NCBI GenBank assembly: GCA_030378035.1
Contig: JAUCGI010000003.1
Location: 37,763-101,762, forward strand
From: Desulfobacterales bacterium HSG2
Lineage (GTDB): Bacteria; Desulfobacterota; Desulfobacteria; Desulfobacterales; 4be13
Direction of reading: 5' to 3'
Length of the DNA stretch: 64,000 nt
Part shown: positions 36,616-45,276 of the stretch, piece after piece
How the letters are laid out: every line of letters starts with the position of its first letter
How positions within the stretch are numbered: position 1 is the stretch's first letter
Translations under genes and position numbers: made by a program
The notes under the pieces: model-generated
What the model was told of the DNA's origin: nothing
Seen by the model: only the letters and a program-made list of their open reading frames with translations
The model's database searches: none

Positions 36616-37674
36616 TTATTCAGTATTTTTATGGGGTTCTAAGAATTTCTCACCGTCAAAATGAATTATATGATCCGGTGATTCAGCAATCCATATTTCT
36701 GTTTCCCAAGCCAGCTCTTTTACAAACTTTTGAAAAGTTTCCCTGTTCAGAAATGCTGTTATGAAAATAATATCTGCTTTGCACTTTTTGGCAAGCCGTC
36801 TGAGTTCGAGAAGCCTGATATCGCTGACAGGACCGGAGCTGTGAACTGCCTCTATCAGATAAAGCCAGTTCTTGTTTTCAGAATATGCGATAATATCAGG
36901 TAATTCTCCGTGTGATAATTCAAAAAAATTTAATTTTTTCAGCTTTGATTCATCCTTATAAAGAGATTTGTTAGCCGTATCGCCGACATATAAAATTTCA
37001 CAGCCATAGCCATATCTGGGTAGCAATTCTTCAATTATTGCCTTTTGTAATAAATTGTGCTTTCCCGGCGAAAAGGTAATCTCTTCTCCGGAAGGTAGTT
37101 TTACCGGAATTTTTTGAATATCTCTATCTGATGACAATAAGTCTCTTACAGATTTTTTATCTTTTAACTTTTTCTGTACATCCGATTTCCATCTCGGATT
37201 CACTCCGGAGGTCAATTTTCTTAACAGCTTGGCATATAACGGGTTTAACGCGTAACCTCTTGTTGAATCATTTCTGGCTGAATCCGGATTGGATGGTAAT
37301 ATTATTTTTCCTAACACAAGTAATTTAAGATCCTTCCTTCTGATATCATCATAAGATCCGCTGGATATACTTTCTTCATACTTATCATTAAGAATCTTTA
37401 TGATATCTCTTGTTTTCAAAGAGACCGAATCTGACAAGTCTTTTATATCGCTCCAACTATTATCAATATCTTTACCGGCAACAGTCAGAAAAGCCAGCGC
37501 CATTCTTTCTAATCTTCTGGCTGTCACTTTATCAAAAGGAATGCCAAAAATTTCAAGTATTTCAATCGCCTGACAGATAAGCTGCTTCAGATCATCTGAT
37601 TTTGATCGGAACCAGCGAGATTTTGACAGAAAATCAGCGGATTTTTTATCTATGTCATTTTTCATAATTGCCAT
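36616..37674 (-). CDS. BsuBI/PstI-family type II restriction endonuclease
   Basis: 352 residues. The C-terminal half has the family hallmarks: ELSHGELPDIIAYSENKNWL, YLIEAVHSSGPVSDIRLLEL, then FITAFLNRETFQKFV and ELAWETEIWIAESPDHIIHF. PstI and BsuBI cut CTGCAG; whether this enzyme has the same target is unknown. The gene begins one base after the C5-methyltransferase stop. The prototype enzymes pair with adenine methyltransferases, so the C5 partner is unusual. Confidence 0.92.
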   Translation of the reverse strand: MAIMKNDIDKKSADFLSKSRWFRSKSDDLKQLICQAIEILEIFGIPFDKVTARRLERMALAFLTVAGKDIDNSWSDIKDLSDSVSLKTRDIIKILNDKYEESISSGSYDDIRRKDLKLLVLGKIILPSNPDSARNDSTRGYALNPLYAKLLRKLTSGVNPRWKSDVQKKLKDKKSVRDLLSSDRDIQKIPVKLPSGEEITFSPGKHNLLQKAIIEELLPRYGYGCEILYVGDTANKSLYKDESKLKKLNFFELSHGELPDIIAYSENKNWLYLIEAVHSSGPVSDIRLLELRRLAKKCKADIIFITAFLNRETFQKFVKELAWETEIWIAESPDHIIHFDGEKFLEPHKNTE

Positions 37675-37675
37675 A

Positions 37676-38698
37676 TCAGTTAAACATTTTTAACTGTTTT
37701 GCTCTTTTCAGAATTCTCACATTAGTCCTGCGAACAGGCCGATCCAGATAATTTTTCACAGACTGTGCAATGTGGTAAGAGAGCATCGGGGGTACGGCAT
37801 TGCCAATCTGATAAAAAACGCTCTCTTCTTTTCCTTCAAAATGAAACCAGTCAGGAAAACTCTGAAGCCTGGCAGCTTCTCTTGGAAAAAGTCTTCTTCT
37901 CCTTCCGTCTGCCAATTTAATCCTGTGCATGTCACTTGTCGGGGCTGCTATATTTCTGCATGTCAGTGTTCTTGCCGGCTTATCCAGATATAAATCTCTC
38001 GGTTTTATGCAGTATGACGCTTTTTCATATTTCGCAATATATCGGTCCATGCTTTTCGTGAGAAATTTGGAACCGGCCGGTGCCTGATATGCTGACTCTC
38101 CCAATGCTTCCCCCGCGGTTATAATCCGATTGTTTTTCTGAGGAAATTCAAATCTCCTGTTTCTGTATCCTGCAACAAACAGTCTTTCCCTGTTCTGGGG
38201 AACATCGAAATAACGTGCTTTTAAGAGATTGTAATCTGTAATATAACCGATATTTTCCAATGCCTCCAGTATTTGCTCAAGATACCACCTATTCCTTTTA
38301 AATAAGAGTCCTCTCACATTTTCAAATAAAAATATCTTTGGTTTTATCTTTTCAACAGCGGATATGAAAATCGGAAAACCGTCTCTGGAATCCTTCAGCC
38401 CGAGTTTCTTTCCGAATGCGCTGAATGGCTGACAGGGGGGGCCTCCTATCAGAACATCGCACGAAACAGAATAGACTGTGTCAGTCGTTAATTCCTCATT
38501 ATGGCAAATACCTTTCAGATTCCGGTTATATGTATCACAGGCATCCTTATTTTTTTCATATCCTATGGACTTAAAGCCATGGGCTTCAAATCCCAGAGAG
38601 AGTCCGCCGCATCCGGCAAATAAATCTATGACAGTTTTGTTTAACCTTCTGTCTTCTTCAGGTATCAGTATTTTGTTTATTTCGTCTATATATTCCAT
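37676..38698 (-). CDS. C5-cytosine DNA methyltransferase
   Basis: 340 residues with all main motifs: I (DLFAGCGGLSLGF), IV (GGPPCQPFSAFG), VI (FENVRG), VIII (QNRERLFV) and X (QIGNAVPP). It would protect DNA from the restriction enzyme encoded directly downstream. In frame and upstream of the ATG, the codons for FTPQFIGY resemble the FTPQFIDY segment of the neighbouring methyltransferase (38867-40075), a sign of short-homology recombination at this junction. Confidence 0.95.
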   Translation of the reverse strand: MEYIDEINKILIPEEDRRLNKTVIDLFAGCGGLSLGFEAHGFKSIGYEKNKDACDTYNRNLKGICHNEELTTDTVYSVSCDVLIGGPPCQPFSAFGKKLGLKDSRDGFPIFISAVEKIKPKIFLFENVRGLLFKRNRWYLEQILEALENIGYITDYNLLKARYFDVPQNRERLFVAGYRNRRFEFPQKNNRIITAGEALGESAYQAPAGSKFLTKSMDRYIAKYEKASYCIKPRDLYLDKPARTLTCRNIAAPTSDMHRIKLADGRRRRLFPREAARLQSFPDWFHFEGKEESVFYQIGNAVPPMLSYHIAQSVKNYLDRPVRRTNVRILKRAKQLKMFN

Positions 38699-38874
38699 AA
38701 CACGATAACCAATAAACTGAGGTGTGAATATGAATGCGAAGTTTGTCGGGTATCATCTGACTTGAACATCGAATTATATAAAAGAACACGCTTTAAAGCC
38801 TCATCAGGATCATCAGCGCATTTAGGGTTATTAATGGCTGCCAAAATTTTATCTTTATGAGGTGTTTCAGACAT
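38686..38874 (-). pseudogene. Short, probably truncated gene after the amino-methyltransferase
   Basis: 62 codons starting MSETPHKDKILAAINNPKCA, overlapping the stop of the methyltransferase by 8 bases. The first ~35 residues look like a real N-terminus; the rest (SHSYSHLSLLVIVLWNI) comes from a junction sequence that is partly a copy of 39967-39990. It is plausibly the start of a lost cognate restriction enzyme. Confidence 0.5.
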
Positions 38875-40075
38875 TTTTTAAGACTCCCTTTTCGTTGAAT
38901 ATCGGTGAACACTCAATTTTGTCAATCTGATGAATGACTTGTTCCATGTCTTTTTTCACATCATCTTTTGCTTGTTCGGCAGCTCTTTTTAAATGGTTGA
39001 GAGATATGCTTCTGGCCACCGGATTGCAATCCCTCTCTCCCTTCTTCGCTACAATAATATCCTCTTTGATTGTATTTCCGAAACGATTGGTGAATTGCCT
39101 TTCATGGGTGGTGATATCTTCAAAGCTTCCCATCTCCTGCATTATATCTTTTATAATCATACCGTTATAGAAAGGTATTCCCCTGACTTTGGATTCTCTT
39201 CCCACAACAAAAACTAAAAAAGCCCCGTTTTTCAGACTATGCCACAGACTTCTGAGACTCAGTTCGATTTCCAGGCTATACTGAACAACCGTTCTGAAGC
39301 GATTCCCACGATTTTTTCTGTTTGAACCGATTTCACTTTTCGCAACTTTTAAAATATCCCATCCCAAAGTCTCCAGTATCGCTCTGTAATTCTGATGATA
39401 ATTGAAAACATTTATATAAGGCGGGCTTGTAATTACCAGATCCCCGTTATTTCTTATCATCTTATAAGTTGCTCTGGAATCACAGAGGCAGGCGTATATC
39501 GACCTTTCAGTAAATGGCAGTTTTAGCAACATGTTTGTAATATATTCATACGAATTCGTTATGGCAGAGTACAGAGTTTCATTTTTTTTGGACTCCGCGA
39601 TAAATAACATGTTTACGGCAAGGAGATTTTGTACTTTGTCATCTGTTACTGAAAAGAGATTTTGTGAGAAATCAGTCAGATTGGAATATTGTTTTCTGTA
39701 TTTCCGACTTTCCCGGAACAGAGGCATATCCTGATACGGATCTAATATGGAAAAGACTTTGCTTTTTAAAGCGGATATTAATTTTTTTCTGTCTTCAGGA
39801 GATTTGCCTGACAGTGTGAAAAATTTTGACATTGCATAAGCTGCCGGATTAATCTCAAAACCATAGCAATCCAACCCCCTCCTCGCACACTCATACAAAA
39901 CAGTACCGCTGCCGGAAAAGGGATCAATTACAATATGGCCGGGTTTGGAAAAACTGGATAGCAGATAATCAATAAACTGAGGTGTAAACTGACCCCGCCA
40001 GTTAAATATATTGGAACGAGATTTGTCTGAAACATTAAGCCGGTCCTGATCCAAAGTTAAACGAGTCTGTTGCAT
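38867..40075 (-). CDS. DNA amino-methyltransferase (N4-cytosine/N6-adenine)
   Basis: 402 residues with permuted amino-methylase motifs: FNWRGQFTPQFIDYLL, then VIDPFSGSGTVLYE (motif I) near residue 48 and VITSPPYINVFNYH (motif IV, SPPY) near 215. The SPPY form is often seen in N4-cytosine enzymes. The gene downstream is truncated, so the methyltransferase appears orphaned. A 250-bp repeat element begins 26 bases upstream of its start. Confidence 0.9.
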   Translation of the reverse strand: MQQTRLTLDQDRLNVSDKSRSNIFNWRGQFTPQFIDYLLSSFSKPGHIVIDPFSGSGTVLYECARRGLDCYGFEINPAAYAMSKFFTLSGKSPEDRKKLISALKSKVFSILDPYQDMPLFRESRKYRKQYSNLTDFSQNLFSVTDDKVQNLLAVNMLFIAESKKNETLYSAITNSYEYITNMLLKLPFTERSIYACLCDSRATYKMIRNNGDLVITSPPYINVFNYHQNYRAILETLGWDILKVAKSEIGSNRKNRGNRFRTVVQYSLEIELSLRSLWHSLKNGAFLVFVVGRESKVRGIPFYNGMIIKDIMQEMGSFEDITTHERQFTNRFGNTIKEDIIVAKKGERDCNPVARSISLNHLKRAAEQAKDDVKKDMEQVIHQIDKIECSPIFNEKGVLKNV

Positions 40076-40100
40076 CTGAAACCTTTCTGATTGAATATTT

Positions 40101-40350
40101 CTGATTCTAACGGATTTTGTGGTCTGAATCCGTTCTTTAAACGCGGAGCACCGCGGAGTCTCATCTCCGTAGTTCTCTGCGGCCTCTACAGCCTCCGCGC
40201 TTTTCTGTCCGCCTGAAATGATACAAAGCCGTTTTCCAACCGCGGAAGAGGCACAGAGAACCGCGGAGTCTTATCCGAATCTCCGCGGTTCTCTGCGGCC
40301 TCCGCGTTTCCTGACCGCCTGAAATGATACAAAACCACAAAATCCGTTTA
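40101..40350. repeat. 250-bp repeat with inverted ends (CTGATTCTAACGGATTTTGT)
   Basis: It is bounded by AACGGATTTTGTGG on the left and its complement CCACAAAATCCGTT on the right. The left end resembles the family C terminus CTGATTATAACG. The interior is two CGCGGAG-rich units. The same end sequence borders the tandem hairpin at 12150-12262. Confidence 0.65.
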
Positions 40351-40370
40351 TTTAATGTAATAAAAATTTT

Positions 40371-40517
40371 GAATCCTTCACAAAAGCCGAAAGTAGTTTA
40401 CACTTTTTTCCGATCAGGGGTTAAGGTTAGGCAGGACGGATGCGGGAAGCCTTGACACTTAACACTCGGAAGTGTAAACTGACATCGGAAGTGTAAAACT
40501 GACAAATGAAGGATACC
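40371..40517. mobile_element. Miniature element, family A
   Basis: 147 bp between exact 9-bp duplications AAAAATTTT (40362-40370 and 40518-40526). The ends are GAATCCTTCA and TGAAGGATACC, slightly decayed versions of GGCATCCTTCA. The interior has GTAGTTTACACTTTT and inverted AAGTGTAAACT, as in the copies at 17133 and 62969. Confidence 0.88.
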
Positions 40518-40822
40518 AAAAATTTTAAGATTATCCCTGTAATCTTCAGAATCAGACTATTGCATAAAAAATCATTTAATGCAACAAAAATTTTAAGTAT
40601 CTCAGAATTCGGGTCCGATTCTGTCACCGATGTGATGATCGGAACATTTTACCTGAACTGACATCTCTGGTCATCTTGACAGTTCATCAAACTATGGTTA
40701 TACATACTGAGTATGGTTGCGGAGTCCCGTCAGATTTCCAAAAATAATTCAGTTTGTGTCAATGTTATATTATTATCAGTTATCAGGAATTCTGTAATTT
40801 CATAAGAAGAAAGGAAAATGTT

Positions 40823-41212
40823 ATGATGGATTGTTCCATCTTTTCACGAAAATCAAAAGAAAGTCTGGGCGCGGCCGTAAGCTGTTTTGAAAACGAATAC
40901 TATAACTCCTGTGTCAACAGAGCTTACTATGCAATGTTTCAGGTTGCCCTGGCCGCGCTCCTTAAATCAGGGGTGAAACCGAAAGCAAAGAAGATCGGTC
41001 ATGACTGGGTTCAGGCTGAGTTTTCAAGGTTGTTTATTTTGAGAAGCAAGCAATTTCCCCATCTGAAAGGGCTTCTCACCTGGGTTCAGAAATGGAGAAA
41101 CACCGCTGATTATTCGGATGAGGAAATTGGCAAAAAGAAGGCAAAGCGTGTTTTAGAAAGAGCTGAAGTCTTTGTCAAAGATGTTTCAAGGAGGATTGAT
41201 AATGATTCTTAA
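40823..41212 (+). CDS. HEPN-domain protein
   Basis: 129 residues from the ATG at 40823 with an AAGG ribosome site; the frame is open further upstream without support. SCVNRAYYAMFQVALAALLK is the typical HEPN first helix pair, and WRNTADYSDEEIG the C-terminal helix. The RNase-type Rx4-6H motif is not clearly present. It overlaps the next gene by 11 bases. HEPN proteins commonly form toxin-antitoxin pairs with a small neighbour. Confidence 0.85.
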   Translation: MMDCSIFSRKSKESLGAAVSCFENEYYNSCVNRAYYAMFQVALAALLKSGVKPKAKKIGHDWVQAEFSRLFILRSKQFPHLKGLLTWVQKWRNTADYSDEEIGKKKAKRVLERAEVFVKDVSRRIDNDS

Positions 41213-41474
41213 TCATGTACAGGAAAGGTTAATTGATGAACTGATGGCCTATGCTCAGGAAAAATATCCCGAAGTGAAATTGAACGCGATCACAGAGAGC
41301 CCGAGTGATGAAAAACATGTATGGGTGACTGTGGAGGGGATTGACTGGGATGACGATGACAGGGTGATGGATTTTACCGAATATTTATCTTTAAAAGAGG
41401 AAGATATTCTGGTTGAATACGGATATCCTATCAGCGTAATGCCTATCCCCATGCGGAAATCAGCGGATCAATAG
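41202..41474 (+). CDS. Small acidic partner of the HEPN protein
   Basis: 90 residues, starting at 41202 with an AGGAGG site inside the HEPN gene. Acidic region VEGIDWDDDDRVMDFTEYLS, then ILVEYGYPISVMPIPMR. No nucleotidyltransferase G-S/DxD signature is seen, so it is not a standard MNT partner. The overlap strongly suggests a two-gene toxin-antitoxin-like unit, followed by a terminator. Confidence 0.75.
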   Translation: MILNHVQERLIDELMAYAQEKYPEVKLNAITESPSDEKHVWVTVEGIDWDDDDRVMDFTEYLSLKEEDILVEYGYPISVMPIPMRKSADQ

Positions 41475-41509
41475 GGAGATGAGCAAATATTCCTTGTTTC
41501 AGGGGCAGA

Positions 41510-41544
41510 ACCCGGGTTTTTCCGAAAAAACCCGGTTTTTTTTT
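41510..41544 (+). terminator. Rho-independent terminator after the HEPN pair
   Basis: The stem ACCCGGGTTTTT / AAAAAACCCGGT, with loop CCG, is followed by eight Ts, 36 bases after the stop of 41202-41474. Confidence 0.88.
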
Positions 41545-41745
41545 AAAAGAGCGATATATTCAGTCGCAACCAGACGCTTGGTAATATCCCAGATAAAATG
41601 CTTATGATTACTTTACTCACTTTACTCTGAAAGAAAAGAAACTTTACCCACATCCGGAGAAGCTGGGTTCCTGAAATTGTTGTCATCCGGCTGAGGGCAA
41701 GCTTCTTTTCATTCTTCACAGAAAAACACAATCTCATCTCATTAT

Positions 41746-41785
41746 GAGATCAGCACCCTTCGTCATCCATAATCAGAGGCGGCTT
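41746..41785 (-). repeat. 40-bp copy of the 3' end of the TPR lipoprotein gene
   Basis: Identical to 43976-44015, which encodes the last residues (KPPLIMDDEGC) and stop of the lipoprotein at 43980-44447. The flanking ~15 bases on the left are also similar. It lies just downstream of the frameshifted HEPN gene, with no lipoprotein gene attached. Confidence 0.9.
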
Positions 41786-41804
41786 AACCTATTTCAAAAT
41801 TTCG

Positions 41805-42201
41805 TTAGGTAGTTTTAGAAAGTTCGGTCAACTCCCGCACAATTCGTTTTGCCTGAGCTATTGCTTTATTAACGGGCTTTTCACGCAGAATGTTGTGATA
41901 ATCGGCTTGTATTCTGCTTCTGTGGAATCCTTCCATCTGATTTGCAATTTTTCTTTCTAATCTGTCGCCGCTTTTTCTCAGATGTTCCCTGACTTTCCGG
42001 TGTGTATCTGTTTTAAAGTTGTCTTTTTTATTCCCGCTCGTGCTACAGACATAGTCACACAGCATACCAAGAACAGCATAATAAGCCCTGCTGACTGATG
42101 TGCGACAACACGCTTCCTCATCGGGAAAACTCCCGGCATTGTCTTGTCATGTACTCAGCCAGTTCCAAGTATCCGGACCAATCGAATTTTTCCTGAATCA
42201 T
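41805..42201 (-). pseudogene. HEPN-domain gene with a frameshift
   Basis: Starting at ATG 42201 (coupled to the previous stop, TAATG) the frame reads MIQEKFDWSGYLELAEYMTR and stops at 42119. In the next frame, from about 42130, it continues FPDEEACCRTSVSRAYYAVLG and on through RSRIQADYHNIL to a stop at 41805, together one complete HEPN protein of ~132 residues. The shift lies in the TTTTCCC run near 42124-42130. Either the gene is inactive, or a slip restores the frame, or there is a base error. Confidence 0.8.
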
Positions 42202-42587
42202 TATTCCGCTTCCACAAATTCAATGCTGAAATTGAAATTATCGGTTAGCAAATCAAAATTTTTGCTGATGTACCAGTTTTCAAACTGATCAAATTTTTCC
42301 ATCCCTTCTTTGATATTATCGGCGGATTGTATCCATCCGATCATCTTCGGATTGCCATCATCAGGAAATATTTCCAGAACAACTTTGAGAGGTGTTCCGA
42401 AACAGTCAGCCAGGGCCGGAAGACTTTCTTTAATAATTGCCTGAATTTCCAAATGATCTTCAAGAAATTTTACAGTTTCCTTTTTAATCTGCCCAATATT
42501 TGGTTCTGATTCATTAAAATCACCACTAAAAATTATATGATCAAAGACTTTGATTTCTTTTGTTCCGAGGAATGACTGAATAGCCAT
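42201..42587 (-). CDS. Partner protein of the frameshifted HEPN gene
   Basis: 128 residues from the ATG at 42587 (GGAG site). MAIQSFLGTKEIKVFDHIIF, then a long helical stretch, and FPDDGNPKMIGWIQSADNIK. No family recognised. Its stop overlaps the HEPN start (TAATG), the layout of a toxin-antitoxin operon. It differs from the partner at 41202-41474. Confidence 0.72.
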   Translation of the reverse strand: MAIQSFLGTKEIKVFDHIIFSGDFNESEPNIGQIKKETVKFLEDHLEIQAIIKESLPALADCFGTPLKVVLEIFPDDGNPKMIGWIQSADNIKEGMEKFDQFENWYISKNFDLLTDNFNFSIEFVEAE

Positions 42588-42780
42588 TATTTTTCTCCGG
42601 TTAGATATTAAGGTTAAGGAGATCATGAACCCGCCGATGATAAAGACGATGGAACCGAACAGCCCTGATACCGGGAGGACTCGATCTTTCCTCCATATCC
42701 CTGATCTCCTGATTTTTAATCACTGATAGTCCATCGTGTTTCTCATCTGAATTTCGGCCTCGGAAAACTCTTCTATCTCA

Positions 42781-43641
42781 TTATAATTCTCCTGTTTTTT
42801 GCAGCAATTCATCGGCTAAAGCTTCAAATTCGGCGACTGACCGAGAATTTCCTCCCCTGTAGTCAAATATGGACCTTGGGTGCGGTATTGCCCCGTCAGA
42901 GGTTACAATAATGCTTTCCATACACGCTCCCAAGTCCGATCTTTCAGAAATACAGGTATTCATTACAGGCAAACCATAATTCTGCCGAACATTCTCCATA
43001 CGTTTGGGTAAGGTGTATTGGCGAAATTCGGAATTCAGAGGTATTTTGGAAGGTAAAACACCTAACACCTGAATCGGCCTTTTATTGAGAAGTTTTCTGA
43101 AAATATTGTTATCTTTAACAAAGTTTTTGACATTGGCGAGTACCTGATTTGCAAATGGCTTAAGATCGGAGGGAATAATCAGATAATCCGCTCCTGTCAG
43201 GGCAACTCTGGTGTACAAATTTAAAGCAGGCGATGTATCAATAAGAACGAAATCATACTGATTTTCAACAGATTTCAACTTATGTGAAAATATAAGTTCA
43301 GTCTGACGATTCCGACTGAGTTCATTCTCTTTTTCCATCAGCATAATATGAGAAGGCACCACATCAATTTCAGGAGTATTAAATTGAGATTTTCTGACAA
43401 CTTCGTGAATAAAGTATTTGTCTTCCATCTCCAAGACATGCTGAATGTTGGCATTTTTTAAATCGTCGTCTTTTTCGTCTTCAAATTTAATGAGACCCGT
43501 TGCAAATGTTGCATTTGCCTGGCTGTCCAAATCAATGACAAGTATTCTTTTTCCTTTTTTGCTCAACGCGGCTGCCAGATTAACCACTATCGTAGTTTTA
43601 CCCACACCGCCTTTATTATGGTAAACAGCAATAACTTTCAT
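42781..43641 (-). CDS. parA: ParA/Soj-like ATPase, orphan
   Basis: 286 residues from the ATG at 43641 with a GAGAGG site. Deviant Walker A KGGVGKTT at residues ~9-16, Walker A' DLDSQANATFATG, and Walker B VLIDTSPAL. There is no ParB gene. After the stop, a 20-codon fragment (EIEEFSEAEIQMRNTMDYQ) and then other genes follow, so a downstream gene has been lost. The last 125 bases are duplicated at 29208-29332. It may come from a plasmid or integrated element. Confidence 0.88.
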   Translation of the reverse strand: MKVIAVYHNKGGVGKTTIVVNLAAALSKKGKRILVIDLDSQANATFATGLIKFEDEKDDDLKNANIQHVLEMEDKYFIHEVVRKSQFNTPEIDVVPSHIMLMEKENELSRNRQTELIFSHKLKSVENQYDFVLIDTSPALNLYTRVALTGADYLIIPSDLKPFANQVLANVKNFVKDNNIFRKLLNKRPIQVLGVLPSKIPLNSEFRQYTLPKRMENVRQNYGLPVMNTCISERSDLGACMESIIVTSDGAIPHPRSIFDYRGGNSRSVAEFEALADELLQKTGEL

Positions 43642-43979
43642 AATATACGCCTCTCTTCTTTTGGAAGATATCTTCGTAAGACAAACCGGGGATACATATC
43701 GGATATATATCTGTCCTCTGACTCGTCTGAGGAGCGTTTTCAAGACAGTCATCTAAACATTGCTTGGTCCAACAAAACAGATGTACCCCCCGGAAAGTCC
43801 GTCCGAAAAAAGACTTTCTGGTAAAGAGTCTCCAACTCTTTCAGAAAGTCTTTGCTATACAGACTTCGCTCCCTGATCGAATGCCGGTGTTGTCATTGCC
43901 GTCATCTTCATTTATGACAGACTTTCTGTTATCATTGTCATTTTCTGAACCTCCCTGTGAATCTCACCTCATTCTGAGA
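43642..43979. other. Intergenic region between sulfur-relay operon and parA
   Basis: About 340 bases. It contains the terminator of the sulfur-relay operon (43806-43853) and probably the parA promoter. Nothing else was recognised. Confidence 0.6.
43804..43853 (-). terminator. Terminator of the sulfur-relay operon
   Basis: On the minus strand AAAGACTTTCTGAAAGAGT pairs with ACTCTTTACCAGAAAGTCTT (two extra bases) around a short loop, and is followed by TTTTTT. It lies 127 bases after the lipoprotein stop. Confidence 0.88.
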
Positions 43980-44447
43980 TCAGCACCCTTCGTCATCCAT
44001 AATCAGAGGCGGCTTCGGCTTAACCGCCGGAACATGCTCTGCCGGTTTTTCATCAATGGTCTTTCGGGGCGGAGTCTCGGTACTTGAATCCGGTGTTTCC
44101 GAACTCGGAAAATCCGTATCTTCCGGGGATGGCGCTGTGGAGGTCACAATGCGACCATGATTCCTGAACTGTTCAGCTACCGTATAGACAAGACTCAGAT
44201 CATAATATGACCAGGCATCCTGGGAGGCAGGATCAGCCTGCACTGCCTGACGGAAGTATTTGTTAGCCTCCTCATAGTGGGATCGGGCAAAGGATTCCTT
44301 GCCTTTGCGCATCATCAGGGCGCAGCGATCCTGCTCCGGACGGAGTTCCTTTCCGGATTCGGCTTGCCGGGTGCAGCCTGTGCTTGCCAACATTATAATA
44401 CCCGCCAGCATAAATAACGCTGCAAAAACAATGTTTTTAACTCTCAT
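43980..44447 (-). CDS. TPR-containing lipoprotein
   Basis: 155 residues. Signal peptide with lipobox LASTGC, one TPR-like unit (MRKGKESFARSHYEEANKYF ... AVQADPASQDAWSYYDLSLV), then a Pro/Thr/Ser-rich tail ending PPLIMDDEGC. It is the last gene of the sulfur-relay operon and should be anchored in the periplasm, possibly as a docking protein. The 3' end is copied at 41746-41785. Confidence 0.82.
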   Translation of the reverse strand: MRVKNIVFAALFMLAGIIMLASTGCTRQAESGKELRPEQDRCALMMRKGKESFARSHYEEANKYFRQAVQADPASQDAWSYYDLSLVYTVAEQFRNHGRIVTSTAPSPEDTDFPSSETPDSSTETPPRKTIDEKPAEHVPAVKPKPPLIMDDEGC

Positions 44448-44457
44448 TTATAATCTC

Positions 44458-44631
44458 CTACCACCAGCTAACCACCTTGTCAGAAGAAAAGATAAGTTCC
44501 ACCAACCGATCATAGTCGATCTCATCCCCATACAGTTCAAAGCGGGTTGTTTCATTCCCTTCGGAAAGGATTTCCACCAGTTTGAGGACATCCGGCACAG
44601 GCTCTGAACGAAAGATATGTACAAGTTTCAT
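44458..44631 (-). CDS. Small protein of the sulfur-relay operon (TusB/DsrH-like?)
   Basis: 57 residues: MKLVHIFRSEPVPDVLKLVE, then FELYGDEIDYDRLVELIFSS. It fills the space between the DsrE-like gene and the lipoprotein, with 10-15 base gaps on both sides. Its position after two DsrE-family genes recalls TusB/DsrH in TusBCD operons, but it is shorter than DsrH (~95 residues) and lacks a cysteine, so the relation is uncertain. Confidence 0.65.
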   Translation of the reverse strand: MKLVHIFRSEPVPDVLKLVEILSEGNETTRFELYGDEIDYDRLVELIFSSDKVVSWW

Positions 44632-44646
44632 AGTATGTAAAACTCC

Positions 44647-44931
44647 CTAAAAAGGAATGATGTAATCCATCCCCCTTAATTTTCTGCCTAACTCTTCGAT
44701 GGTGACGGGTTGAAAATCGTACTTCTCCATGTTTGCCTTTACATCGGAATATATTTCTCCCTCCATTTCAATAAACCAGCCCAGGCTCTCCCGATAATCG
44801 TCCGTCATTTCCACTTCATGGTTCAGTACAACCATGATCACCTCATTATTCTCAATTATCAAACCGAGACTGGAACGTAATCCCTCACGCTGTTCCTCTT
44901 TGGTGCGTATAAGAAAAGCCACCTTTTTCAT
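44647..44931 (-). CDS. DsrE-family protein
   Basis: 94 residues: MKKVAFLIRTKEEQREGLRS, LGLIIENNEVIMVVLNHEVE, and a conserved DYIIPF end. This resembles the DsrE/DsrF-like fold but has no conserved cysteine, so it may act as a non-catalytic partner of the protein encoded upstream. Confidence 0.75.
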   Translation of the reverse strand: MKKVAFLIRTKEEQREGLRSSLGLIIENNEVIMVVLNHEVEMTDDYRESLGWFIEMEGEIYSDVKANMEKYDFQPVTIEELGRKLRGMDYIIPF

Positions 44932-44940
44932 ATTCTCTCC

Positions 44941-45249
44941 TTAAAGGACCAAATACCGGTCACACTCCTCGATCATCTCTCCGTGTCTGGCCTGGGTGGC
45001 AAACCCGGTTTCATCCATTCCGGGCACCTGTTTGCCCTTAAAGCCGAACCCCTCAAAATTAACATTGCAAACAGAATAACGGGCGTAACCGGCCAATTCG
45101 GAAAAATCGGGATCCTGAGTGAGCAGAACTCCCTTATGAGTAAAGAAGATAACAACGTCCTTGCCGGCCTTTTTTGCCGCCTTGCTAATCCCAATCAGAT
45201 GACGAAGATGCTGATCGGACGACACAAAAATACCCAGTTTTTCCGCCAT
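44941..45249 (-). CDS. DsrE-family sulfur-relay protein
   Basis: 102 residues from the ATG at 45249, which has GGAGG upstream. KLGIFVSSDQHLRHLIGISKAA, DVVIFFTHKGVLL and YSVCNVNFEG place the conserved cysteine as in DsrE/TusD-type persulfide carriers. It follows TusA directly, so sulfane sulfur may pass TusA to this protein in the cytoplasm. Confidence 0.85.
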   Translation of the reverse strand: MAEKLGIFVSSDQHLRHLIGISKAAKKAGKDVVIFFTHKGVLLTQDPDFSELAGYARYSVCNVNFEGFGFKGKQVPGMDETGFATQARHGEMIEECDRYLVL

Positions 45250-45276
45250 AATTTCCTCCATTCAGTTGAGTAAAGA

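Larger units (their letters stand above)
40076..40822. other. Repeat-filled intergenic region
   Basis: About 750 bases between divergent genes. It contains two imperfect copies of a ~120-bp unit rich in CGCGGAG/CTCCGCGG (40140-40345, each ending CGCCTGAAATGATACAAA), a family A miniature element (40371-40517), and an imperfect copy of TTGCATAAAAAATCATTTAA, related to 55416-55440. No gene was seen. Confidence 0.8.
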
